Below, in pieces: positions 16,338-25,012 of a stretch of DNA of 64,000 bases; position 1 is the stretch's first letter; each line of letters starts with the position of its first letter. The stretch is from the NCBI RefSeq assembly GCF_049331405.1, contig NZ_CP186274.1, positions 9,424,001 through 9,488,000 of the forward strand. The letters are read 5' to 3'. Both the position numbers and the translations under genes were made by a program. The notes beneath the pieces were generated by a model. The model was not told where the DNA came from and did not search any database. It saw nothing but the letters and a program-made list of their open reading frames with translations. The DNA is from PoT sp049331405 (GTDB lineage: Bacteria > Planctomycetota > Planctomycetia > Isosphaerales > Isosphaeraceae).

Positions 16338-18863
16338 TCAGGCCGGCCCGTCGGGCGGCCTGGAAGGGCGACGCTCCCGGTCGGGAGATCCGAGCGGCGG
16401 GCGGCCCGGATTCGCGTGGATCTGCTCGGCGATGTCGGTCATCTGCTTGGCATGCGCCTCGTCGCCGATCAGCCTGAAGCTCTCGGCGAGCGACTCGTAG
16501 CGATCGGCCATCGGGGGGGCCTTGGCCATGTTCGACTCGACGGACCGGAGCCCGGCGGCGGCGGCCTCCAGGTGTTCGCGGGCCTGCTCGCGGCGATTCT
16601 CCTCGATCTCGAGCCGGGCCAGGACGCCGCAGACGTCCGCCCGGTCGATCCGAGGGCGGTCCTTCCGCGACGCCCGCTCGACGAGGGCGTCTCCCAGGGA
16701 GAGCGCCTGACGATAGGCCTTCTCCGCCTCGAGCTTCCGGCCCAGGCGCTGCTGGACGATGCCGTACTTGGCGTAAACCTGCAACTGGTTGATCCCGAGC
16801 CTCGTGTTCTCCGGCTCCTCCTCGACGAGTTGATCGACGAGCCCTTGGGCGCGATGGAGCCGCTTCTCGAGGGCCGGGAGCGTCGCCGGGGCGACCGACC
16901 AGGCATCGGCCATGTTGGCGATCTCCACGAGCTTGGCGCGATACTCGGGGGCCGTGGGGAAACGCTTGACGAGCCCCTCGAAGATCGAGACCGAGCGGTC
17001 GAGCGCCTTCGCAGCCTCGGCCTCGTGCCCCAGCCTCTCGTTGATGAGCCCGACCTTGAAGAAGGCCCAGGCCGCTTCGCCCTGGAGCTTCGGGTCGGTC
17101 TCGTTCTTCTGGGCGAAGCGATCGAAGAAGTCGAGGACGGTCTGGAGCAACTCGGTGTCGTTCGACAGGCTCGCCATGCGCGACCTGGGGCCTGCGCCCG
17201 GCGGCCTCCCCCGGAACGGGTCATCGTCGCCATCGGGCGGCATCCCGGGCCGATGGCCGGGTTCGCCGAACGGGGGCCCGCCGTCGGGGCCTTCTCCGGG
17301 AGGCGGGCCATGCCCGGGACCATCGGGGGGCGGGCCGTCGTCGAAGCCGGGGCCGGGTCCCGGGCCGAATGCGAAGCGACGACCGAGCCCCTCGCGGCCC
17401 GGGCCTCGAGCCGAAGACGGGCGATGCCCCGTGAGGCCGGCCGGCGGGGCCAGGAAGTTCTCCTCGGGCGCGAGCCGGTCGAAGAGCTCGCCGAAGACCT
17501 CGAGCGAGAGGGCGACGTTCTCGTTGGCCCGCTGCCGCTCCTGCTCGGCCTCGTGGCGGCGGTTCGACTCCCCCTGGAGGGCCTTCATGGTGATCGCGTA
17601 GCTGACCCAGCCGATGATCGCGGCCAGAAAGAGCGAGCCCGCGGCCGTCGCCGCCAATGCGGCCAGGGCCCGGTTGCGTCGGCTCCAGCGATAGAGGCGG
17701 TTCACGAACGTCGCTCGCTGGGCCCGGATCGGGCGATCTTCGAGGAAGAGTCGCAGGTCGTCGGCGAGCGCCCCGGCCGTCGCGTAGCGGTGCGAGGGGT
17801 CGCGGGCGGTCGCCTTGAGGATGATCGTCTCGAGGTCGCGCGGGATCGAGGGGTCGATGCGCCTCGGGCGGGCCGGCTCCCCCTGGCTGACCTGATGCAG
17901 CAGCTCGCTCGGGCTCACCTCGCCGAAGGGAGGCTTGAGAGTGAGCAGCTCGTAGAGGGTCAGGCCGAGGCTATAGATATCGCTCCTCGAGGTCGTCTCG
18001 CCGTGGAGGGCCTCGGGGGCGAGGTAGCGCAAGGTCCCGATCACGTCGCCGGAGGCCGTCAGGTCGTCGTGGCCGACGACCTTGGCCAGGCCGAAGTCGG
18101 TCAGCCAGACGGTCTGGCTGCCGTCGATCAGGAGGTTCGCCGGCTTGATGTCGCGGTGGAGGATCCCCTGGTCGTGGGCGTACTGGAGGGCCTCGGCCGT
18201 CTGCCGGCCGATGTGGGCGGCGACCCTGGCCCGATCCTCGCCCCGGAACGAGCCGGCCTCGCGCCAGGTCTCGAGCAGAGCGTCGAGGCCGTTGCCCTGG
18301 ATGTACTGCATCGCGTAATAGGGCAGGCCTTCGTGGTCGCCCACGCCGAAGATCGGCACGATGTTGGTGTGGTGGAGCTGGGCGACCGCCTGCGCCTCGC
18401 GCTGGAACCGCTGGAGCCGCCTGGCGTCGAGATGGACGGCATGCACGACCTTGAGCGCGACGTGCCGACCGAGCGACTCCTGCACCGCCTCATAGACGAC
18501 CCCCATCCCGCCCCGGCCCAGCTCGCGGAGGACGCGGAAGTCACCCAGGCGCTCGGGCAGGGGACGTTCCGCCTCCTTGCCCCGGGTCTGCAGCATCCGG
18601 CGCTTCAACTGCTCCATCATCGCCACGGTCGGGAGCAGCTTGCGGACCTTGTCGGCGTACTCGGGGAAGCGAGCGGCGTACTCGGCGACGGAGGGGGTCT
18701 CCCCCTTCCGGCAGCGCTCGGCGAATTCCTCGGCCAGCCGGTCGAAGGGGTCCGATCCGCTCTCCTCCGAGACGGCGGGCCCCGACTGGTGCAGGTCGAT
18801 CGTCTCATCCTGGCGTCGCTGCGGCTCGTCCTTGCCGTTTGTCGAAGGGTTCGAGGCGTTCAT
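16338..18863 (-). CDS. transmembrane Ser/Thr protein kinase with TPR-like C-terminal region
   Basis: 841 aa. Residues about 25-90 form the helical pre-kinase segment usual in planctomycete kinases (AEEFAERCRKGETPSVAEYA). The kinase domain spans about 105-370: GRGGMGVVYEA glycine loop, VALKVV lysine, HRDIKPANLL (His236, Asp238), DFGLAK and GTLRYLAPEAL. One TM follows at about 395-420. The extracytoplasmic part holds a very Gly/Pro/Asp-rich linker of roughly 90 residues and then TPR-like helices. The start codon overlaps the ECF sigma stop as ATGA (18860-18863), so the two are translationally coupled. It likely phosphorylates proteins in the sigma pathway; the target is not known. Confidence 0.92.
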   Translation of the reverse strand: MNASNPSTNGKDEPQRRQDETIDLHQSGPAVSEESGSDPFDRLAEEFAERCRKGETPSVAEYAARFPEYADKVRKLLPTVAMMEQLKRRMLQTRGKEAERPLPERLGDFRVLRELGRGGMGVVYEAVQESLGRHVALKVVHAVHLDARRLQRFQREAQAVAQLHHTNIVPIFGVGDHEGLPYYAMQYIQGNGLDALLETWREAGSFRGEDRARVAAHIGRQTAEALQYAHDQGILHRDIKPANLLIDGSQTVWLTDFGLAKVVGHDDLTASGDVIGTLRYLAPEALHGETTSRSDIYSLGLTLYELLTLKPPFGEVSPSELLHQVSQGEPARPRRIDPSIPRDLETIILKATARDPSHRYATAGALADDLRLFLEDRPIRAQRATFVNRLYRWSRRNRALAALAATAAGSLFLAAIIGWVSYAITMKALQGESNRRHEAEQERQRANENVALSLEVFGELFDRLAPEENFLAPPAGLTGHRPSSARGPGREGLGRRFAFGPGPGPGFDDGPPPDGPGHGPPPGEGPDGGPPFGEPGHRPGMPPDGDDDPFRGRPPGAGPRSRMASLSNDTELLQTVLDFFDRFAQKNETDPKLQGEAAWAFFKVGLINERLGHEAEAAKALDRSVSIFEGLVKRFPTAPEYRAKLVEIANMADAWSVAPATLPALEKRLHRAQGLVDQLVEEEPENTRLGINQLQVYAKYGIVQQRLGRKLEAEKAYRQALSLGDALVERASRKDRPRIDRADVCGVLARLEIEENRREQAREHLEAAAAGLRSVESNMAKAPPMADRYESLAESFRLIGDEAHAKQMTDIAEQIHANPGRPPLGSPDRERRPSRPPDGPA

Positions 18864-19498
18864 GAGGCCCCCTTGTCGAAGCCGGGCGATTGCTCGAGGG
18901 CGTCCTTGAGCCGTTCGATGGCGCGGACGTAACGCTTGCTCGCCGCCGAGGTCTGGATGCCGAGCAGCGCGGCGACCTCGCGATTGCTCAGCTCCTCGAA
19001 GTGCCGCAGAGCGAGGACCTCGCGATCGACCGGGTCGAGCCGATCCAGGACCTCTCTCAACCGTGCAATGATCTCGCCGCGCTGGACGGCCTGGCTCGGC
19101 GAGGTCAGATCCCCCATCAGCTCGGCCATACGTTCGGTGCTGGCCCCGAAGGAGGCCCCTGCATTGATGGCGACCTCCCTGGCCGCGTTCCGAGCCTGGG
19201 CCTCGAGGTGCTGGCGATGGACGTCGATCAGGCGCTGGAACGTCACCGTCCGGAGCCAGATGAAGAAGGGCACGTCCGGGTCGCCCTGGAAGTGCTGCAG
19301 ACGCTTGAAGGCGTCGATGTACGCTTCCTGCAGAACGTCCGACGCCGCGACCCGGCCCCGGAGCCTGGCGTCGAGCCGGAACTCGACCATCTTGCAGAGG
19401 CGGTCGCGATACAGCGAGAAGAGCGGCCCGAGCGCCTCCTGATCCCCCCCTCGGAGACGATCGATCAAAGGCTGGATGTCATCGCCCTCGTCGCTCAT
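18860..19498 (-). CDS. ECF-type RNA polymerase sigma factor
   Basis: 212 aa from the ATG at 19498 (MSDEGDDIQPLIDRLRGGDQ); the frame runs to 19675, but the extra N-terminus has no sigma features. Region 2 includes VAASDVLQEAYIDAFKRLQHF and PFFIWLRTVTFQRLIDVHRQ; region 4 includes LDRLDPVDREVLALRHFEELSNREVAALLGI with its helix-turn-helix. No anti-sigma gene follows; instead a kinase gene overlaps by 4 bp, the pattern of planctomycete kinase-linked ECF groups. It directs RNA polymerase to an unknown regulon, probably under control of the downstream kinase. Confidence 0.93.
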   Translation of the reverse strand: MSDEGDDIQPLIDRLRGGDQEALGPLFSLYRDRLCKMVEFRLDARLRGRVAASDVLQEAYIDAFKRLQHFQGDPDVPFFIWLRTVTFQRLIDVHRQHLEAQARNAAREVAINAGASFGASTERMAELMGDLTSPSQAVQRGEIIARLREVLDRLDPVDREVLALRHFEELSNREVAALLGIQTSAASKRYVRAIERLKDALEQSPGFDKGAS

Positions 19499-19910
19499 TG
19501 GGACTCCACGCCCGGTTAGATGGCCGTCGCGAGGCGGCGGAGACGCTCCGTCTTGAATGAGGCGCTCGACGAGGGCGCCCGGGCCCTGAAGGGCCTCCGC
19601 CATTACGGCTTTTCGCAGAAATGTCCGACACTTCGGGTACCATCTCAGTCGAGAAAGGACGTGGCCGGACGCCACCCGAAGGCTTTCGCATCGAAGCTCA
19701 TACCTCCATTCATTTTATCGACGCCCCCACGCGGCAGGAAGCCGGATACGCCGGGCGTTGACCAAGCTATACAGACCCTCGAGGTCGAGGCCATCTTGAC
19801 GGAATCGTCATTCTCGTGGCACATCCTGCGACCCGTTGTGCAGAGACGAGTGGCGGGAAGATATTGGGGACTTGCAGGTCCTTTGGATTCGGAAGAGAAG
19901 GAGCATCGCG

Positions 19911-20354
19911 ATGTTGTGGGCACGCATCCTGGCGGACATCACGGTCGTGATCCATGCCGCGTTCGTCTTCTTCGTCTTGCTGGGGATGGTGGCGATCGTG
20001 GTCGGCCTGCTCCTGCGCCGGGAGTGGGCCCGGAATTTCTGGTTCCGGGTGCTGCACCTCGCCGCGATCGTCGTGGTGGCCGGGCAGGCACTTGTCGGGG
20101 TGATCTGCCCGCTGACGATCCTGGAGAACTACTTCCGCCGGATGGCCGGGCAGGAGACGTACCCGGGGGCCTTCGTGGGCTACTGGGCCCATCGGCTCAT
20201 CTTCTTCCGGGCCGAGCCCTGGGTCTTCACGCTCGCCTACAGCCTCTTCGGCCTCGCCGTCCTGAGTGCATTCATCCTGGGGCCTCCGCGATTGCCCCAA
20301 AGCCTCCGCAAGTCCGCCGAGCCGGCCCCGCAGCCAAATTCGGCGCGCCCTTGA
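19911..20354 (+). CDS. DUF2784 membrane protein
   Basis: 147 aa with about four TM segments: residues 5-35, 45-70, and two in the C-terminal half. The family hallmark CPLTILENYFRRMAGQETYPG follows the second TM. DUF2784 proteins are small inner-membrane proteins of unknown function. Start at the ATG 19911 is supported by GAAGAGAAGGAG just upstream; the frame is open from 19836 but without family similarity there. It is divergent from the sigma/kinase pair and 87 bp upstream of the SBP56 gene on the same strand. Confidence 0.9.
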   Translation: MLWARILADITVVIHAAFVFFVLLGMVAIVVGLLLRREWARNFWFRVLHLAAIVVVAGQALVGVICPLTILENYFRRMAGQETYPGAFVGYWAHRLIFFRAEPWVFTLAYSLFGLAVLSAFILGPPRLPQSLRKSAEPAPQPNSARP

Positions 20355-20441
20355 TCGGCCCGACTCCTCCTCGGCATCATTGGACCCGCGAGGCAAGGTC
20401 GTCTCACCCCAACGCAGATGTCCCCCCGAGGAGGAGCCCCC

Positions 20442-21662
20442 ATGCGGTCTTATCGCGGCGCACGGTTGTCGTTCGGGATCCTCGTCCTGCCTTTTATGCT
20501 TGGTCTCTCACAGTTCGGTGCGGCGGAAACGTGCCTCTCTCCATACGTGAAGAGGCTCGACCGCCCGGAGAAGTATTTGTACGTCTTCTGCGTCGACGCC
20601 GACGCGAAGGACAACGACTTCATCGCCGTGGTGGACGTGAACCCCGACAGCGCGACTTACGGCACGATCGCCTCGACGGTCGACCTCGGCTCCAAGGGGA
20701 ACGAGACCCATCACTGGGGCTTCACCGACGACCGCACCAAGATCTGGGCGGGCGGCCTGATCTCGAGCCGCATCTGGATCCTCGACGTCGCCACCGACCC
20801 GGCCAGGCCCCGGATCGAGAAGGTCCTGGACGACGTCCCCTCGACGACGGGACTCTCCGGCCCGCACACGTACTACGCCCTGCCGGGCCGGATGCTGATC
20901 AACTTCCTGGGCGCCGCCGACGGCGGGCTCCCCGCCGGCATGGCCGAGTTCACCAACGACGGCAAGTTCATCCGTCGGATCGAGAACCCGAGCAACGCCC
21001 CTTACGGCTATGACGTCGCCGTGAAGCCCGACCTGAACCGGATGGTCACCAGCAGTTTCACGCCGCTGCGGAACTACCGCAAGCCGCTCGCCGAGATGGA
21101 CCTGAAGGACTTCGGCAGCGAGCTCGTCGTCTGGGACTTCAAGGCCCGCAAGCCGCTCCAGGTGGGCAAGGCCGGCCTCGCCCCGCTCGAGGTGCGCTGG
21201 AGCGTGAAACCAGGGAATAATTACGGCTTCACCAACTGCGCCCTGGATAACTCGATCTGGCTTTTCCGCGGCCAACCCGACGGCAACTACGAGTTCAAGA
21301 AGGTCGCCGCCACCGGGGCCCTCCCGGCCGACCTCCGCCAGAGCCCCGACGATCGCTACCTCTACGTGAGCTGCTTCAACGACAACATCCTCCAGCAGTG
21401 GGACGTCGCCGACCCCGACAATCCCAAGCTTTTCAGCACCGTCTCCCCCGGCGTCCAGCCCAACATGATGCACGTCACCGGCGACGGCAAGCGGATGTAC
21501 GTGACCAACTCCCTCCTCTCCACCCTCGACCACGCCGGCCGCTTCTGGATCCGCCTGATCCACGTCGGTCCCGACGGAATGAAGGTCGACCCCTTCTTCA
21601 ACATCGACCTCAACAAGTTCCCCACCGGCCCCGCCCGCGGGCATGACATGCTCATCAACTGA
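20442..21662 (+). CDS. secreted selenium-binding protein SBP56 / methanethiol oxidase family
   Basis: 406 aa: a signal peptide (MRSYRGARLSFGILVLPFML, cleavage near AAE-TC), then the SBP56 beta-propeller. Family features include CLSPYVKRLDRPEKYLYVFC, NETHHWGFTDD, GPHTYYALPGRMLINFLG and the C-terminal FPTGPARGHDML. Members oxidise methanethiol (copper-dependent MTO) or bind selenium; which applies here is not decided by sequence alone. Start choice: an ATG at 20418 is in frame, but GAGGAGGAG at 20429-20437 fits the ATG at 20442 better. The last 105 nt have a damaged second copy at 29297-29401. Confidence 0.9.
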   Translation: MRSYRGARLSFGILVLPFMLGLSQFGAAETCLSPYVKRLDRPEKYLYVFCVDADAKDNDFIAVVDVNPDSATYGTIASTVDLGSKGNETHHWGFTDDRTKIWAGGLISSRIWILDVATDPARPRIEKVLDDVPSTTGLSGPHTYYALPGRMLINFLGAADGGLPAGMAEFTNDGKFIRRIENPSNAPYGYDVAVKPDLNRMVTSSFTPLRNYRKPLAEMDLKDFGSELVVWDFKARKPLQVGKAGLAPLEVRWSVKPGNNYGFTNCALDNSIWLFRGQPDGNYEFKKVAATGALPADLRQSPDDRYLYVSCFNDNILQQWDVADPDNPKLFSTVSPGVQPNMMHVTGDGKRMYVTNSLLSTLDHAGRFWIRLIHVGPDGMKVDPFFNIDLNKFPTGPARGHDMLIN

Positions 21663-22090
21663 ATTTCACATTCAAACATCAGCTAGCAACAATGACGCGA
21701 GGGCAGTAAAGCACCGGGGCCAGTTGAGTTCTGATCCCGGCCGCCCAGGTGTTGCCACACCTGGGCGGTCCGCTGATCGTCAGCCCGGTGGTCGAATCGA
21801 CCGCCAAGCAGTCAACCCGTGGATTGGCCAGCGTAGACAGGCATCGATCCACCGAGCCACGCGCGGAATTCCTCGAAACTCGAATAGCTCCGCAGGTCCG
21901 GCAGGCACTCCCTGAACAAGGGGGGCTCGGCGACAAACATCGCGTGCGGAGTGACAACGACGCTACGAATCGTCTTGTAGGCGGTGAAGTCATATTCGCT
22001 GCCAGAACTCGGGAACTGAGCGAAGAACGCCTCAAGCTCGGCAAACTTCTCGACAGCCTTCTCGAGCATGGTCCTTACATTCCGGATAGT

Positions 22091-23482
22091 ACTACAGTTG
22101 TATTTAATCAAGGAGGTCGCGCCCCGCGTTTCCTGTAGTGACACTCCTTGGCGTGCTGCTGGTGTGCCCTCCGCCAGTCCGACCACGCCAGCGCACGCTC
22201 GGCCGGTTCCAGCCGGCCCCACACCACCCGGAGCAGGAGGATCCTGACCTCGGGCACCGTCAGCGGGATCAGCCGCGGGCCCCCTTTTCGCGCGGCGACG
22301 GCCGGGCCGACGACCGCGACCGGATCACCGCCAGCATCGCCAGCGCGAACATCGACAGCGTCACATGCCGATGCCAGCCGGGCCACGACCGCACCTCGTA
22401 GTCGGCCAGCCCGCAATCCCCCTTGGCCCGCTCGAAGCACTCCTCCACCGCCCACCTCGAGCCCGCGACCCGGGCCAGCTCCGCCCTCGGCGTGCCCGCC
22501 GGCCCGCGGCACAGGTAGTAGGCCCGCTCCTCCGGCCGGTCGCGGCTCCTGCGGACCAGCAGCCGGAGCTGCCAACCCCGGCCGTCGACCTCGCCGAACG
22601 GCTCGGCCGCCCAGTCGTACCACCGCGGCCCCTTCGACCCGACCCCGGCGGCTCGCCCGGCGCCACGCGCGGGCCGGCAGCCGGTCGGCGATCGCGTCGA
22701 CCCGATCTCGAGTCCGGCCGTCGTAGAGCCTCAGGTCGCTCCTGACCGCCAGCACGTACGGCTGGCCGGCCGCCTCCAACGCCCGACGGAGGCGTACGTC
22801 GCCGCCGTAGACCGCGTCGCCGGTCACCCAGGCCGCCACCACCCCGGCCCGCCGCGCCCGCTCGAGCATCCGCTCGGCCAGCCGCGGCTTGGTGGCGAAT
22901 CCCTCCTCGGGCGGGATGTGGGCCGCCTTGCGGCGGTCGGGGTCGTCGGCCCACTCCTTCGGCAGGTACAACTCGCGGTCGATGAGCGCCTGCCCTCGGC
23001 GGCCGGCGAAGGCCAGGAAGACCCCGATCTGGCAGTTCTCGATCCGGCCGGCGGTGCCGGAATACTGCCGCTGCACGCCCGCGGATTTCGTGCCCTTCTT
23101 GAGGAAGCCGGTCTCGTCGACGATCAGCACGCCCCGGGGGTCGGCCAGATGTTCCCGGGCGTAGGCGACCAGGTCGTCGCGGACGCGGTCGGCGTCCCAG
23201 TCGGCGCGGCCGAGGAGGTGCTGGACGCCATAGGGGGACTCGTCGCCGGCCTCCTCGGCGAGCTGCCAGCCGTTCTTGCGCCGGGCGTCGGAGAGGAGCC
23301 CCGGAGATACGCGATGGCGCGGCGACGGGGCTCGGAACGGGGAAGAAGCGGGCCAGGCGCCCGCCGATGGAGTCCATCTCGCGGGCCCAGCCGCGGATGT
23401 CCACGGCCGCAGGTTGTGCTTGCATAGCTCGGCCTCCGTGCGCAACATCCTACGGGGCCAGGCTTTCAAATACAACTGTAGT
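22091..23482 (-). mobile_element. IS701-family insertion sequence, about 1.39 kb
   Basis: Bounded by perfect 15-bp terminal inverted repeats ACTACAGTTGTATTT at 22091-22105 and 23468-23482. TAGT occurs both immediately left of the element (22087-22090) and as the last four bases of the right repeat (23479-23482), so either these are a 4-bp target duplication, as IS701 elements make, or the insertion lacks one; the sequence cannot separate these. One transposase gene lies inside, on the minus strand. Confidence 0.85.
22108..23425 (-). pseudogene. IS701-family DDE transposase, frameshifted
   Basis: Recognisable from the N-terminus (ATG at 23425) to CHYRKRG near the stop at 22108, but spread over three frames. 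Core pieces: NGWQLAEEAGDESPYGVQ, LIVDETGFLKKGTKSAGVQ (first Asp), RQYSGTAGRIENCQIGVF, WVTGDAVYG (second Asp), then VEECFERAKGDCGLADYE (Glu) in another frame. Frame changes fall near 23340, 23300, 22650 and 22285, mostly at G or C runs. The enzyme is probably dead. Because no other gene in the window has such errors, real decay is more likely than sequencing error, but homopolymer errors cannot be excluded. Confidence 0.8.
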
Positions 23483-25012
23483 AATAGATGCGAATTCACC
23501 GCGGTCGTATTGTGTTGTGAAAATGACGCTCTTGCACGAAACGAGCAGCAGGGTGTCATCTAGGCAGCCGAACGCGTCGATCTCGCCGAATCGCTTGCCG
23601 TCCTTCTTGAAGTGATGGCCCCTAAGCCGTCTTATTGCAAGAGGTGGCGCCCAAGGCGAAGCATCGACGACGGCTTGCACCGCGTCCTCGAAGGCCTGAG
23701 CTCGAACATTGGCCGGTTCACCGTGAATGGCCGGGAATTCCAGCATGATTTGGAACCGGCGCGTCGCGTTATAGAGATCGACTCCGATCAGTTTGTCGTT
23801 GACGATGAAGGCGACAGGCCCGGGAAGCAACGGCGATGGCCTCCCCTCCATCCGCAGCAACCTGTCGCTGAACTTCTCATCAGGCGATTCCTCGGGTAGC
23901 ACGCGAAGCACCGGCTCATGCTCGCGCATTTCTTCGCGGAAGTCCGCATAGAGCGCGTCGAGTTCGTCTCTCTCGACCAAGATGTAGCCCGACTGCAATA
24001 GCTGAGATCGTGCTATCAGCGATCTTCCATAGATAATCGTGGCGATGCGAAGGAGCGAGAACAGTGATGACAGCTCAACAGGCCATGGGATAAGGTTCGC
24101 AACTAGCGGATCAGTCAGGAGATCCGCGACGGCGTGAAAGAGAATCCCGGCAGGCGAATATCTCAATGCAACCGTATATTGCATCTCGATTTGCGACGGC
24201 GTCACGATCCGGGGCTCGCCCGCGACCTTGCCAACCTGAAAAAGAAACGGCTCTCCCTCGTGGGCTGTGGGGACGTAGGAATCGACAGGCACGCCGAGCT
24301 TGCTCATGACTTCGTGTCGTTCGTTGCGCCGGTCGAACTCATTGATCGCCCGCTCAAGGGCATTTTCCATTCGGCTCCGGGCAATCCGGAACGGCAGGCC
24401 GGGTATCGAGCGGTCGAATTCCAGAACGCCTCCCTTGCCGACGATCCGGAACTCCACCTGGCACTGGCAATAGCCAAGCGAGAAGCCGCAGATCCACGCC
24501 AACCGCTTGATCACCGTCCCGTCGATAGGGAAAGTGCCTTCCCCGGACGGAGCACCCAACATGTAGGCTGGGTCGGCACCACACATGGCGAGGACCTCCG
24601 CTACGCTGCGGTCATAGGACTCGGTCGATGCCAGTTGCCCCTCAAAGACCTCGTCGGGGAGCCGCCGGAGATACCAGAACCACCGGTAGCGCCCGTAACC
24701 CTTCGCTGATTGCGTGGCTGCGTGATGCTCCAGCCTGAGAAGAACCTCGGCAAGGTATTGAAACGCCACCTCCCCGCACGCCTCGGCGGCCGTCAGCCCG
24801 ACGTCAGCCCGCACTTGCTCGGCAATTCTGACCGCGTCGTGCAGGCCGCCCATGTGAGCCTTCTTCCAGGCCGGTGTCCTGATGGCATTAATGAACAAGC
24901 TCCCGAAGTGGTCCATAGCAATTCCCGTTCATGCGTGGCTCAAGCCGATTCCTTTACTAAGTTGCTTCAGTGTGTTCGACCGATGCTCGCCGAGGGGAAA
25001 TTAGGGGCTTCG

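Larger units (their letters stand above)
21812..24916 (-). pseudogene. PD-(D/E)xK nuclease-like gene split by an IS701-family element
   Basis: The 5' part is 24916-23483 (exactly 478 codons, ending EFASI) and the 3' part is 22090-21812 (92 codons and stop, starting TIRNVRTMLEKAVEKF). Removing 22091-23482 joins the two in frame into a 570-aa protein, direct proof that the IS interrupts one gene. The C-terminal third has a nuclease-like core, GEIDAFGCLDDTLLLVSCKS, matching the D-(X)n-(D/E/Q/S)xK layout of restriction-endonuclease-fold enzymes such as NERD or Mrr types. The N-terminal 350 residues are unrecognised. As it stands, the product would be truncated after residue 478 and appended with IS residues. 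Moderately lower GC than neighbours points to acquisition. Confidence 0.8.
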
